Below, piece by piece: positions 1-7,030 of a stretch of DNA of 8,029 nt; within the stretch, counting starts at the first letter, position 1; every line of letters starts with the position of its first letter. Under the pieces are notes generated by a model. That model was given only the letters and a program-made list of their open reading frames with translations. It had not been told where the DNA came from and searched no databases. Origin of the DNA: Streptomyces sp. NRRL WC-3549 (GTDB lineage Bacteria > Actinomycetota > Actinomycetes > Streptomycetales > Streptomycetaceae); assembly GCF_000721935.1 (NCBI RefSeq), contig NZ_KL585437.1, forward strand, positions 1 to 8,029. The letters run 5' to 3'. A program made the translations under genes and the position numbers.

Positions 1-19
1 AGATGTGTATAAGAGACAG
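1..19. other. Tn5/Nextera mosaic-end adapter (library artefact)
   Basis: The first 19 bases, AGATGTGTATAAGAGACAG, are identical to the transposase mosaic end used in Nextera tagmentation libraries. They sit exactly at the end of the window and interrupt the desB reading frame near its 3' end. The simplest explanation is untrimmed adapter at a contig end. A natural Tn5 insertion is unlikely because nothing beyond the 19 bp is present. Genomic sequence should be taken to start at position 20. Confidence 0.95.
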
Positions 20-1437
20 GGGCGGTGGTGGATGGGGGCGTCGGGGGTGTGCTGGGCGGGGACGCGGGGTGCGGGGTGGGGGGTGAGGCCGAAGGTGGTG
101 AAGGCGGTGCGCTGTGGCAGGCGGTAGGGGCTGGTGCCGGTGAGGTTGTTGAGGATGGTGGCGCTGCGCCAGGCGGCGAGGCCGAGGTCGGGTGCGCCGA
201 CTCCGTGGGTGTGGCGTTCGGCGTTCTGGACGTAGATGTTGCCGGTGATGGCGGGGTCGAGGTCGAGGCGGAAGTCGGTGTCGATGCGGGGGCGCCCCCG
301 GCTGTCGCGGCGGAGGTGGGGGGCGATGCCGGTGAGGAGGGTGTCGAGGGGGCGTTCGCGGTAGCCGGTGGCGAGGACGACGGCGCCGGTGGTGAGGCGG
401 GTGCGGGTGGCTTGCTGGGTGTGTTCGAGGTGGAGTTCGATGCGGGTGTTCTCGCCGGCCGGGCGGGCCGCGGCGCGGACGGTGACACCGGGGGTGAGGG
501 TGGTGTCGGGCCAGCCGCCGTGCAGGGTGCGCCGGTAGAGCTCGTCGTGGATGGCGGCGATGGTGTCGGTGTCGATGCCCTTGTGGAGTTGCCATTGCTG
601 GGGGACGAGGGCGTCGCGTACGTGTTCGGGCAGTGCGTGGAAGTAGTGGGTGTAGTCGGGGGTGAAGTGTTCGAGGCCGAGTTTCGAGTACTCCATGGGG
701 GCGAAGGCCTGGGTGCGGGCGAGCCAGTGGATCTTCTCGGCGCCGTGGGGGCGTGCGCGGAGGAGGTCGAGGAAGATCTCGGCGCCGGACTGGCCGCTGC
801 CGATGACGGTGATGTGGTCGGCGCGCAGGAGTGTGTCGCGGTGGTGGAGGTAGTCGGCGGAGTGGATGACGGGGGTGCCGGGGGCGTCTGCGAGGGGGCG
901 CAGGGGTTCGGGGACGAAGGGTTCGGTGCCGACGCCCAGGGCGATGTTGCGGGTGTGGGTGCGGCCGGGGGTCGCGGTGCCGCCGTCGGGTGCCAGGCGG
1001 GTGTAGTCGACGTCGAAGTGGGCGTGGTCGGGGTTCCAGCGGATGGTGTCGATGCGGTGGTGGAAGTGGGTGGTGGGGAGTTGTTCGCTGACCCAGCGGC
1101 AGTAGGCGTCGTATTCGGCCCGGTGGATGTGGAACTGCTCGGCGAAGTAGAAGGGGTAGATGCGGTCGTGGGTGCGGAGGTAGTTGAGGAAGGTCCAGGG
1201 GCTGGTGGGGTCGGCGAGGGTGGTGAGGTCGGCGAGGAAGGGGACTTGGAGGGTGGCGCCGTCGATGAGGAGGCCGGGGTGCCAGTGGAAGGCGGGGCGT
1301 TGTTCGTAGAAGGCGGTGGTGAGGGGGGTGCCGGGGATGTTGTGGGCGAGGGCGGCGAGGGAGAGGTTGAAGGGGCCGAGTCCGATGCCGATGAGGTCGT
1401 GGGGCCGGTTGCCGTCGGGGGTGGTCCGGTCGGTCAT
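20..1437 (-). CDS. desB: Lysine/cadaverine N-hydroxylase (siderophore FAD monooxygenase), 3' end missing
   Basis: Flavin-dependent N-hydroxylating monooxygenase that uses FAD, NADPH and O2 to hydroxylate the terminal amine of cadaverine (or lysine), giving the hydroxamate precursor of desferrioxamine. About 473 residues are readable without a stop. Visible are the FAD-binding glycine motif GIGLGPFN (residues 17-24), the family block WHPGLLIDGATLQVPF followed by DPTSPWTFLNYL (about 52-87), the NADPH-binding VIGSGQSGAE (211-220) and the C-terminal ATGY motif (356-359). Family members are usually 420-450 residues, so little coding sequence should be missing; the stop is lost at the adapter. The ATG overlaps the desA stop as ATGA, and GGAAGG (1450-1455) lies 12 nt upstream, indicating translational coupling. 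The neighbouring desA makes the substrate, which favours cadaverine over lysine. Family assignment is firm; the exact substrate is inferred from context. Confidence 0.92.
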
Positions 1438-2817
1438 CGGGGGGTGCTGCCTTCCGTGGTGGCGCCGGTGTGGGCGTGGCTGACGAGGGTGAGGAGGTTC
1501 TGGAGGTCTTGGCGGGTGGTGTGGGGGTTGAGGAGGGTGGCTTTGAGCCAGAGGCGGTCGTCGGTGTGGGCGCGGCCGAGTACGGCGTGGCCTTGGGTGA
1601 GGAGGGTGCGGCGGATGGTGGCGACGGTGGTGTCGTCGGCGTGGGTGGGGCGGAAGAGGACGGTGCTGATGGTGGGGCGGTCGTACAGCTCCATCCCCGG
1701 GTCCTGGTCGATGAGGTCGGCGAGGTGGTGGGCGGTGGTGACGGTGCGGTCGATGAGGTCGGCGAGTCCGTCGCGGCCGAGGGCCTGGAGGGTGACGGCG
1801 ATCTTGAGGGCGTCGGGGCGTCGGGTGGTGCGGAGGGAGCGGCCGAGGAGGTCGGGGAGGCCGGCGTCGGTGTCGTCGTCGGCGTTGAGGTAGGGGGCGT
1901 GGTGGTGGAGGGGGGCGAGGTCGTCGTGGTGGGGGACGGCGAGGATGCCGGCGGAGGCGGGTTGCCAGCCGAGTTTGTGGAGGTCGAGGGTGACGCTGTG
2001 GGCGTGGTGGAGGCCGTCGAGGAGGTGGCGGTGGGTGGGGGCCGTAGGCGGCGTCGATGTGGAGGTCGGCGCCGTGGGTGGTGGTGAGGTCGGCGATGTG
2101 GTCGAGGGGGTCGATGCGGCCGGTGTCGGTGGTGCCGGCGGTGGCGGCGACGAGGAGGGGGCCGGTGAGGGTGGCGAGGGCGTCGTGGAGGGCGGTGGGG
2201 TCCATGACGCCGCGGGGTGCGGGGATGACGACGGGGCGTGGGAGGCCGAGGATCCAGGTGGCGCGGGTGATGCTGTGGTGGGCGTTGGCGGCGCAGACGG
2301 TCTGGATGGGGCCGTGGCGTTCGCGGGCGAGGAGGAGGGCGAGTTGGTTGGCTTCGGTGCCGCCGGTGGTGACGACGGCGTCGGGCCGGGGGGTGTGGGG
2401 GTAGATCTCGGCGGCGAGCGCTGCGGTGAGGGCGGTTTCGAGGGTGGAGGCGGCGGGGGCCTGGTCCCAGGAGTCCATGGAGGGGTTGAGGGCGGAGGCG
2501 GCGAGGTCGGCTGCCGCGGCGAGGGCGAGGGGCGGGGTGTGGAGGTGGGCGGCGCAGTGGGGGTGTGCGGGGTCGGCGGCGCCTTCGGTGAGTGCGGTGA
2601 CGAGGGTGCGGAGTGCGTGGTGGGCGCCGGTGCCCTGGTCGGGGATGAGGGGACCGGTGCGGGTGTGGGTGTGGTGGGTGACGGTGTCGGGTCCTCCTGC
2701 GGGGAGGGGGCCGTCTCGGCGGGTGGCGCCGTCGTGGAGGGCGGTGAGGACGGTGTCGAGGAGGGGGCGCAGGTGGGTGGGGCCTGCGATGCCTCCGGCG
2801 AGGGGCGGGATGGGCAT
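1434..2817 (-). pseudogene. desA: PLP-dependent lysine decarboxylase DesA, frameshifted by a small internal deletion
   Basis: Group II PLP decarboxylase family; in this context it would convert lysine to cadaverine for desferrioxamine. The first 259 codons (2817-2041) read as a normal N-terminal part: TTGGTEAN (150-157), the cofactor-stacking His in NAHHS (about 181), AGTTDTGRIDP (228-237) and HIDAAYG ending at 259. The remaining 201 codons (2039-1434) lie in another frame, starting PTHRHLLDG and including SVTLDLHKLGWQP with the Schiff-base lysine (codon 1974-1976). The join at 2037-2041 lacks the roughly six residues expected after AAYG, so a deletion of about 17 nt fits the frame change. 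Total length is about 460 against about 480 for the family. Start choice: ATG 2815-2817 with GAAGGA 11 nt upstream. Both halves are otherwise clean, so this may be a recent mutation or an assembly error. If real, the enzyme is inactive. Confidence 0.88.
1450..1455 (-). promoter_or_regulatory. Ribosome binding site of desB, inside desA
   Basis: On the minus strand GGAAGG lies 12 nt upstream of the desB ATG, within the last codons of desA. Together with the ATGA stop-start overlap it supports the desB start and translational coupling of the two genes. Confidence 0.5.
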
Positions 2818-2828
2818 GGCGGGTGGGG

Positions 2829-2834
2829 TCCTTC
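2829..2834 (-). promoter_or_regulatory. Ribosome binding site of desA
   Basis: GAAGGA on the minus strand, 11 nt upstream of ATG 2815-2817. It is the best purine-rich match near the conserved start of the decarboxylase and decides the start choice. The spacing is slightly long but acceptable for an actinobacterium. Confidence 0.5.
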
Positions 2835-2884
2835 GGGTCGGTCGGGGCGGTGGGTACGGCGTCGGGGACGCGTTTCGCGCGGGG

Positions 2885-2922
2885 TGGTCGGGTCGGTTGG
2901 TCGGGTCGGGCGGGGCGGGGGG
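2885..2922 (+). repeat. 13-bp G-rich tandem repeat and G-quadruplex-type motif upstream of desA
   Basis: TGGTCGGGTCGGT (2885-2897) is followed directly by a 12/13 match (2898-2910). This runs into four G-runs at 2903-2905, 2908-2910, 2912-2915 and 2917-2922 with 1-2 base spacers, which fits the G-quadruplex pattern. The G-rich strand is the template strand for desA. The motif GGTCGGGTCGG also recurs nearby at about 2968-2978. Role unknown; chance in a G-rich strand is possible. Confidence 0.45.
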
Positions 2923-3083
2923 CGCCGCACCCCTTCGCATGTGGGGTGGGGAGCGCGTTGCGTGGTGGGGCGGTCGGGTCGGGTGGGGTCTGTGTTTCGT
3001 GTGGTGGCCCGAGGGCCTGTCGGGTGTTCTTCGGTCGGAGTGCGGACGCGGTCTGGTGCGGGGGTTGCGGGGCGCCGGTCCGT

Positions 3084-3121
3084 CCTCGTAGCTGAGCTAC
3101 CAGGGCGTTTCGGCGACGCCC
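3084..3121. repeat. Pair of adjacent hairpins upstream of desA
   Basis: First hairpin: CCT, mismatch, GTAGC, loop TGA, GCTAC, mismatch, AGG (3084-3104). Second: GGGCGT, 7-nt loop, ACGCCC (3103-3121). They share two bases, so full formation of one competes slightly with the other. They lie about 270-300 bp upstream of desA. A leader RNA structure, operator or weak terminator are all possible; none is demonstrated. Confidence 0.4.
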
Positions 3122-3133
3122 GGGTGTGTGCCA

Positions 3134-3166
3134 GGCCGGGGGCCGCCCGGCCGGGGGCCGCCCGGC
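3134..3166. repeat. 15-bp tandem direct repeat, 2.2 copies
   Basis: GGCCGGGGGCCGCCC occurs at 3134-3148 and again, identically, at 3149-3163, followed by GGC of a third copy. It lies between the hairpins at 3084-3121 and 3168-3180. Such short GC tandem copies often arise by replication slippage, and copy number could vary between strains. Confidence 0.7.
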
Positions 3167-3268
3167 AGGCTCTACGAGCCCAACGAGTGGGACCGGTAAG
3201 GGGTATTGGTGTTCGGGTCGGTGGCCTGCGGGGGCGTTTCGCTGCTATCAGTGTGCGCTCTTCGTACG

Positions 3269-3310
3269 ACCGTGCCCGGTCTCCCTGGTCGGTGGGAGGC
3301 CGGGCACGGT
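3269..3310 (-). terminator. Terminator hairpin downstream of pepN
   Basis: Long stem: ACCGTGCCCGG pairs with CCGGGCACGGT (11 bp), followed by one T-G wobble pair and CTCCC/GGGAG (5 bp), closing an 8-nt loop (3286-3293). It lies about 60 nt past the pepN stop. No T-tract follows on either strand, as is common for actinobacterial terminators. Near-perfect symmetry means it could act in both directions and insulate desA from pepN transcription. Confidence 0.75.
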
Positions 3311-3371
3311 GGGGAGCGGGATGGACCGGCGCCGGGGTTTCCTGGTGGGTGGGCCGGGTGCCGCGGGTGGC

Positions 3372-5936
3372 TCAGGGGGTCTCGGTCGCCGGGGCGGGGC
3401 GGTGGGCTTCGCGTACCTCCAAGGCGCGGCGCAGGTCGTCGAGTTGGTCGGTGAGTTTGCGGAGCAGCGCGGGGGTCAGTGCGGGGTCGTCGAGTGCGGC
3501 GGTGCCGGTGGCGAGGTGGTCGGCGTCGACGGCGTGGGCGGGGAAGGCGTTGCGTCCGGCGGCTTCGGCGATGGCGGGGCCGCGGCGGGCGGCGAGTGCG
3601 GTGGCGTCCGGGTAGTAGCGGTGGACGTAGTCGTGGAGGAGCTCCGCCTGTTCGGGTTGCCAGAAGCCCTGGGCGGTGGCGGCGAAGAGGTAGTTGGACA
3701 GGGTGTCGTCGTGGAAGAGGGCGTTCCAGGCGGTGGCCTTGGCTTCCGGGGTGGGGAGGGCGGCGCGGCAGCGGGCGGCGCCTTCCTGTCCGGTGGCGCT
3801 GGGGTCGTCGGCGAGTTCGCGGGCGATGGTGGTTTCGTCGGTGGCGCCGAGGGCGGCGAGGCGGGTGAGGATGCGCCAGCGGAGTTCGGGGTCGAGTCCG
3901 GGTCCGCCGGGGACGGTGCCGTCGTCGAGCCAGTCCTGCAGGGCGTCGGGGTGGGTGGCGGCGTCGATGAAGTGGCGTACGGCGATGAGGCGGAGGCCGG
4001 GGTCGGTGGTGCGGGCGCCGGCTTCCCAGTCCTTGGCGGTGAGGCCTTCGGTGCGGCGCAGGAGGTCGCGGCAGAGGGAGGCGATGCCGGACAGGGCCGC
4101 GGGGCGTTCGCCGGGGGTGAGGTAGCGATCGGCGATGTGGGTGGCGGCGAAGGTGAGGACGCCTTGGACGAGGGCGAGGTCGGTTTCGTGGGGGAGGTGG
4201 GTGCGGGCGGCGGTGAGGTAGGCGGTGGGGTGGAGGTCGCCGTCGCGGACCATGTCGCGGGCGGTGTTCCAGACGACGGCGCGGGTGAGGGGGTCGGGGA
4301 TGCCGCTGAGGTGGGTGAGGGCGGTGTCCCAGGAGGCGGGGTCGAGGCGGATCTTGGCGTAGGTGAGGTCGTTGTCGTTGAGGACGACGAGGTCGGGGCG
4401 GCGGCCGGGGCGGGTGGTGGGGGTGCCGCTGCCGTTCTGCGGGACGTCGGTCTCGAAGCGTTCGCGCAGGACGAGGCGGCTGGTGCCGGAGCGGGTGTCG
4501 AGGGCGTGGTCGTAGGTGCCGACGGCGATGCGGTGGGGGCGGTTGCCGTGGTGGCCGACGGTGAGGTTCCAGTGGTGGCCGGTGTCCTCGGTGTGTGCGG
4601 TGAGGGTGTCGGGGCCGGTGGTGCGGAGCCAGCTCGCGGCCCAGGTGTGGACGTCGCGGTCGGTGGCGGTGGCGAGGCTGTCGACGAAGTCGGCGAGGGT
4701 GGCGTTGGCGAATTTGTGGCGGGCGAAGTGGGTGTTGATGCCGGTGAGGAAGTCCTTCTCGCCGAGCCAGGTGACGAGCTGGCGTAGTGCGGAGGCGCCC
4801 TTGGCGTAGGAGATGCCGTCGAAGTTGAGGAGGGCGGAGGCGGTGTCGGGTACGGCGTCGGGGGCGACGGGGTGGGTGGAGGGGCGCTGGTCGGCGTCGT
4901 AGCCCCAGCCCTTGCGGGAGACGCCGAAGTCGGTCCAGGTGTCGGTGAAGCGGGTGGCTTCGGTGAGGGTCTGGTAGCCCATGTACTCGGCGAAGGACTC
5001 GTTGAGCCAGATGTCGTCCCACCAGGTGAGGGTGACGAGGTCGCCGAACCACATGTGGGCCATCTCGTGGGCGATGACCATGGCGCGGGTCTGGCGTTCG
5101 GTGTCGGTGACGGCGGAGCGGTAGATGAATTCGTCGCGGAAGGTGACGAGTCCGGGGTTCTCCATGGCACCGGCGTTGAATTCGGGGACGAACGCCTGGT
5201 CGTAGGAGTCGAAGGGGTAGGGCTCGTCGAACTTCTCGTGGTAGCGGTCGTAGAGGGCGCGGGTGACCCCGAGGATCTCGTCGGCGTCGGTGTCGAGGTG
5301 GGGGGCGAGGGAGCGGCGGCAGTGGATGCCGAAGGGGATGCCGGCGTGGTGGGTGGTGATCGAGTGCCAGGGTCCGGCGGCGACGGCGACGAGGTAGGTG
5401 GAGACGGGTGGGGTGGTGGCCAGGGTCCAGCGGCCGTCGCCGGTCCGTTCGGCGGTGCTGTTGCCGAGGACGGTCCAGCCGTGGGGTGCGGTGACGGTGA
5501 GGTCGAAGACGGCCTTGAGGTCGGGCTGGTCGAAGGCGGCGAAGACGCGCTGGACGTCGTCGAGGAAGAGCTGGGTGTAGAGGTAGGTCTCGCCGTCGGC
5601 GGGGTCGGTGAAGCGGTGCATGCCCTCGCCGGTGCGGGAGTAGCGCATGGTGGCGTCGACGGTGAGTTCGTGGGGGCCGGCGGTGAGCTGGTGCAGGGGG
5701 TAGCGGTTGCCGTCGAGGTGGCGGGGGTCGAGGGGCTGTCCGTCGAGGGTGAGCGCGTGCAGGGTCTCCGGCTTGAGTTCGACGAAGGTGTCACCGGTGG
5801 CACGGGTGGTGAACCGGATGGTGGTCCGGGAGTCGAAGGTGTCTTCGCCCGTGGTGAGGTCGAGGTCGACGGTGTACCGGTGTACGTCGATGAGCTGGGC
5901 ACGGGTCTGCGCTTCTTCGCGCGTCAGTACGGACAT
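3372..5936 (-). CDS. pepN: Aminopeptidase N (M1 family zinc metallopeptidase)
   Basis: Cytoplasmic zinc exopeptidase that removes N-terminal residues from peptides during protein turnover. Full length at 854 residues, the usual size for actinobacterial PepN, with no signal peptide or membrane segment. The N-terminal beta-domain occupies about residues 10-200. The exopeptidase motif GAMEN is at 256-260 and the zinc site HEMAH at 290-294, with the third ligand Glu313 in LNESFAEY, giving the M1 spacing HEXXH-X18-E. The transition-state tyrosine is probably Tyr377 in ISYAKG. The C-terminal half (about 500-854) is the helical domain typical of the family. Start at ATG 5934-5936; the upstream Shine-Dalgarno is weak, but the N-terminus MSVLTREEAQTRAQLIDV looks natural. 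It stands alone, with 220 bp before it and a terminator hairpin after it. Nothing suggests a dedicated role in siderophore synthesis. Frame and catalytic residues are intact. Confidence 0.96.
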   Translation of the reverse strand: MSVLTREEAQTRAQLIDVHRYTVDLDLTTGEDTFDSRTTIRFTTRATGDTFVELKPETLHALTLDGQPLDPRHLDGNRYPLHQLTAGPHELTVDATMRYSRTGEGMHRFTDPADGETYLYTQLFLDDVQRVFAAFDQPDLKAVFDLTVTAPHGWTVLGNSTAERTGDGRWTLATTPPVSTYLVAVAAGPWHSITTHHAGIPFGIHCRRSLAPHLDTDADEILGVTRALYDRYHEKFDEPYPFDSYDQAFVPEFNAGAMENPGLVTFRDEFIYRSAVTDTERQTRAMVIAHEMAHMWFGDLVTLTWWDDIWLNESFAEYMGYQTLTEATRFTDTWTDFGVSRKGWGYDADQRPSTHPVAPDAVPDTASALLNFDGISYAKGASALRQLVTWLGEKDFLTGINTHFARHKFANATLADFVDSLATATDRDVHTWAASWLRTTGPDTLTAHTEDTGHHWNLTVGHHGNRPHRIAVGTYDHALDTRSGTSRLVLRERFETDVPQNGSGTPTTRPGRRPDLVVLNDNDLTYAKIRLDPASWDTALTHLSGIPDPLTRAVVWNTARDMVRDGDLHPTAYLTAARTHLPHETDLALVQGVLTFAATHIADRYLTPGERPAALSGIASLCRDLLRRTEGLTAKDWEAGARTTDPGLRLIAVRHFIDAATHPDALQDWLDDGTVPGGPGLDPELRWRILTRLAALGATDETTIARELADDPSATGQEGAARCRAALPTPEAKATAWNALFHDDTLSNYLFAATAQGFWQPEQAELLHDYVHRYYPDATALAARRGPAIAEAAGRNAFPAHAVDADHLATGTAALDDPALTPALLRKLTDQLDDLRRALEVREAHRPAPATETP

Positions 5937-6156
5937 GGGCCCATGCTGCCGTAACGGCTCCGGGGTGGGGAGGAGGTTCTCGCAGGGCTGACGGGCGGGG
6001 TGGCGTGTGGTGTGCGGGGCTCCGCGGAGGCGATGCGCGTGTGGCGGCTGTCCGGTCTTTCGGGGTGCTCCCAGGTGGCGCGGGTCCGGTCGGCGGTGGG
6101 GCGTGGGAACGTGTGCGCTCCGCTGACCTGATCGGCGTGGCGCCGGAAGAGGCTGG
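5937..6156. other. Intergenic region upstream of pepN
   Basis: 220 bp between the aminotransferase stop and the pepN start. It presumably carries the pepN promoter, but no clear -35/-10 pair is recognisable. The only structure noted is a 10-bp palindrome, CTCCGCGGAG, at 6020-6029. No credible short gene was seen. Confidence 0.5.
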
Positions 6157-7030
6157 TCAAGGCGAGTGGACGAGCCGGGTGTACGCCTCCGTCAGGGAGA
6201 TGGTCGTCTTGCCCACCTGGAACTGGTGTGTGTCGATGGCCCGGACGGGCTGGACCTCGTAGGCCGTGCCGGTGAGGAAGCACTCGTCGAAGCTGCTGAG
6301 TTCCTCGGAAGGATGTGCCGTTCGACTGCCGGGATGCCGATGTCGCGGGCCAGATCGAGCACCGTCTGCCGGGTGATGCCGGCGAGGAAGCAGTCGGCGG
6401 TCGGTGTGTGCAGCTCGCCTCCGCTGACGAGGAAGAGGTTGGCCCCGGTGGCCTCCGCGACATGGCCGTGGTAGTCCAGCAGCAACGCGTCGTCGAAGCC
6501 GGCTTGGTCGGCGGCGTCGCGGGCCATGGTGCAGATGTTGTACAGGAAGGCCGCTTTGGCCCGCACGGGTGCGGTGTCCGGTGCGGGGCGCCGCCAGCGC
6601 GAGGTGCCCAGCCGGATCCCGTGTTCCTTGGCGTCGGCCGAGAAGACATGCGGCCATTGCCAGGTGGCGATGGCGACGTGGACAAGGGTGCCGGCGCCGG
6701 TCACGCTGATCTGCTCGCTTCCGTGCCAGGCCACAGGCCGGACGTAGCCGTTGCCGATGCCCTGCCTGTGGACGAGTTCGAGCGTCGCCTCGTCGAGCTC
6801 CGCGGTGGAGAAGGGGATGTGGAAGCCGAGCTCCCGCGCCGACTCGTGGAGCCGCCGTGTGTGCTCCGTCAGTTTGAGGACGTGACCGTCGTAGACCCGT
6901 TCGCCCTCGAAGACTCCGCCGCCGTAGTGGAGTCCGTGGGTCAGGACGTGCAGGCGGGCGTCGCGTCAGGGAACGAACTGCCCGTCGAGCCAGATCCCGC
7001 CGTCGCGGTCGTCGAGGGACGGGTGGTCAC
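6157..7030 (-). pseudogene. Fold-type IV (branched-chain-like) aminotransferase with three lesions
   Basis: Class IV PLP aminotransferase of the IlvE/D-amino-acid transaminase/ADC-lyase superfamily. Recognisable blocks: IWLDGQFVP, RDARLHVLTHGLHYGGGVFEGERVY, the Schiff-base lysine in RAKAAFLYNIC (about residue 159, codon 6555-6557), EATGANLF (phosphate-binding glutamate block), CFLAGITRQTVLDLARDIGI and DECFLTGTAYEVQPVRAID. With the lesions repaired it would be about 291 residues, normal for the family. The lesions are: the GTG start (7028-7030) is one base out of frame with LDDRDGGIWLDG; TGA at 6966-6968 replaces the tryptophan expected in VPWRDAR; and a base is missing at about 6307-6308 between ILP and EELSSFDEC. 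AGGGG lies 7 nt before the GTG, which overlaps the preceding stop as GTGA. Substrate is unclear: branched-chain or aromatic keto acids are the default, the latter favoured by the nearby chorismate mutase. Real decay or sequencing error cannot be separated here. Confidence 0.85.

Larger units (their letters stand above)
2818..3371. other. Intergenic region between pepN and desA (554 bp)
   Basis: No gene is supported here on either strand. From the pepN side it holds a strong hairpin (3269-3310), a small GGCTC/GAGCC hairpin (3168-3180), a 15-bp tandem duplication (3134-3163), two adjacent hairpins (3084-3121), and then a G-rich stretch (2885-2922) next to the desA ribosome binding site. It should contain the desA promoter. 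I could not recognise a DmdR-type iron box (consensus close to TTAGGTTAGGCTCACCTAA): there is no TTAG or CTAA on either strand. No convincing -35/-10 pair stands out. Confidence 0.6.

Noticed and set aside
1..19. Natural Tn5 or IS50-type insertion end
   Set aside because: Only the 19-bp mosaic end is present at the very edge, with no transposase or IS sequence, as expected for a library adapter.
25..1893. Long plus-strand open frame of over 600 codons, rich in Gly, Val and Glu
   Set aside because: It is antisense to desB and the end of desA, is low-complexity (GVGG/EVGE repeats) with no domain, and arises because the C-ending minus codons leave the complement open. The same applies to the plus-strand frames at 1945-3615, 3126-4787 and 4872-5954.
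3084..3180. tRNA-like gene (CTCGTAG/CTACGAG 7-bp outer stem 93 nt apart, GTAGCTCAGCT on the minus strand resembling a D-arm)
   Set aside because: No GGTTCGAATCC-type T-arm, no GG in the D-loop and no credible anticodon arm on either strand; the interior is a GC tandem repeat.
3195..3215. Candidate iron box around the AT-richer stretch GGTAAGGGGTATTGGTG
   Set aside because: It lacks the inverted TTAGG...CCTAA halves of DmdR sites and is not palindromic.
3172..5052. Minus-strand open frame of 626 codons, Arg/His/Pro-rich
   Set aside because: Out-of-frame reading of pepN; composition is a shadow of GC-rich coding sequence, and pepN in the correct frame has intact M1 motifs.
6020..6029. CTCCGCGGAG palindrome as operator or terminator
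   Set aside because: Only 10 bp, GC-only type symmetry that is frequent by chance in this genome, with no T-tract and no second copy seen.
6966..6968. TGA recoded as tryptophan or selenocysteine
   Set aside because: Actinobacteria use TGA as their main stop (several genes here end in TGA), no SECIS-like hairpin was sought or evident, and the gene has two other lesions, so a nonsense mutation is simpler.
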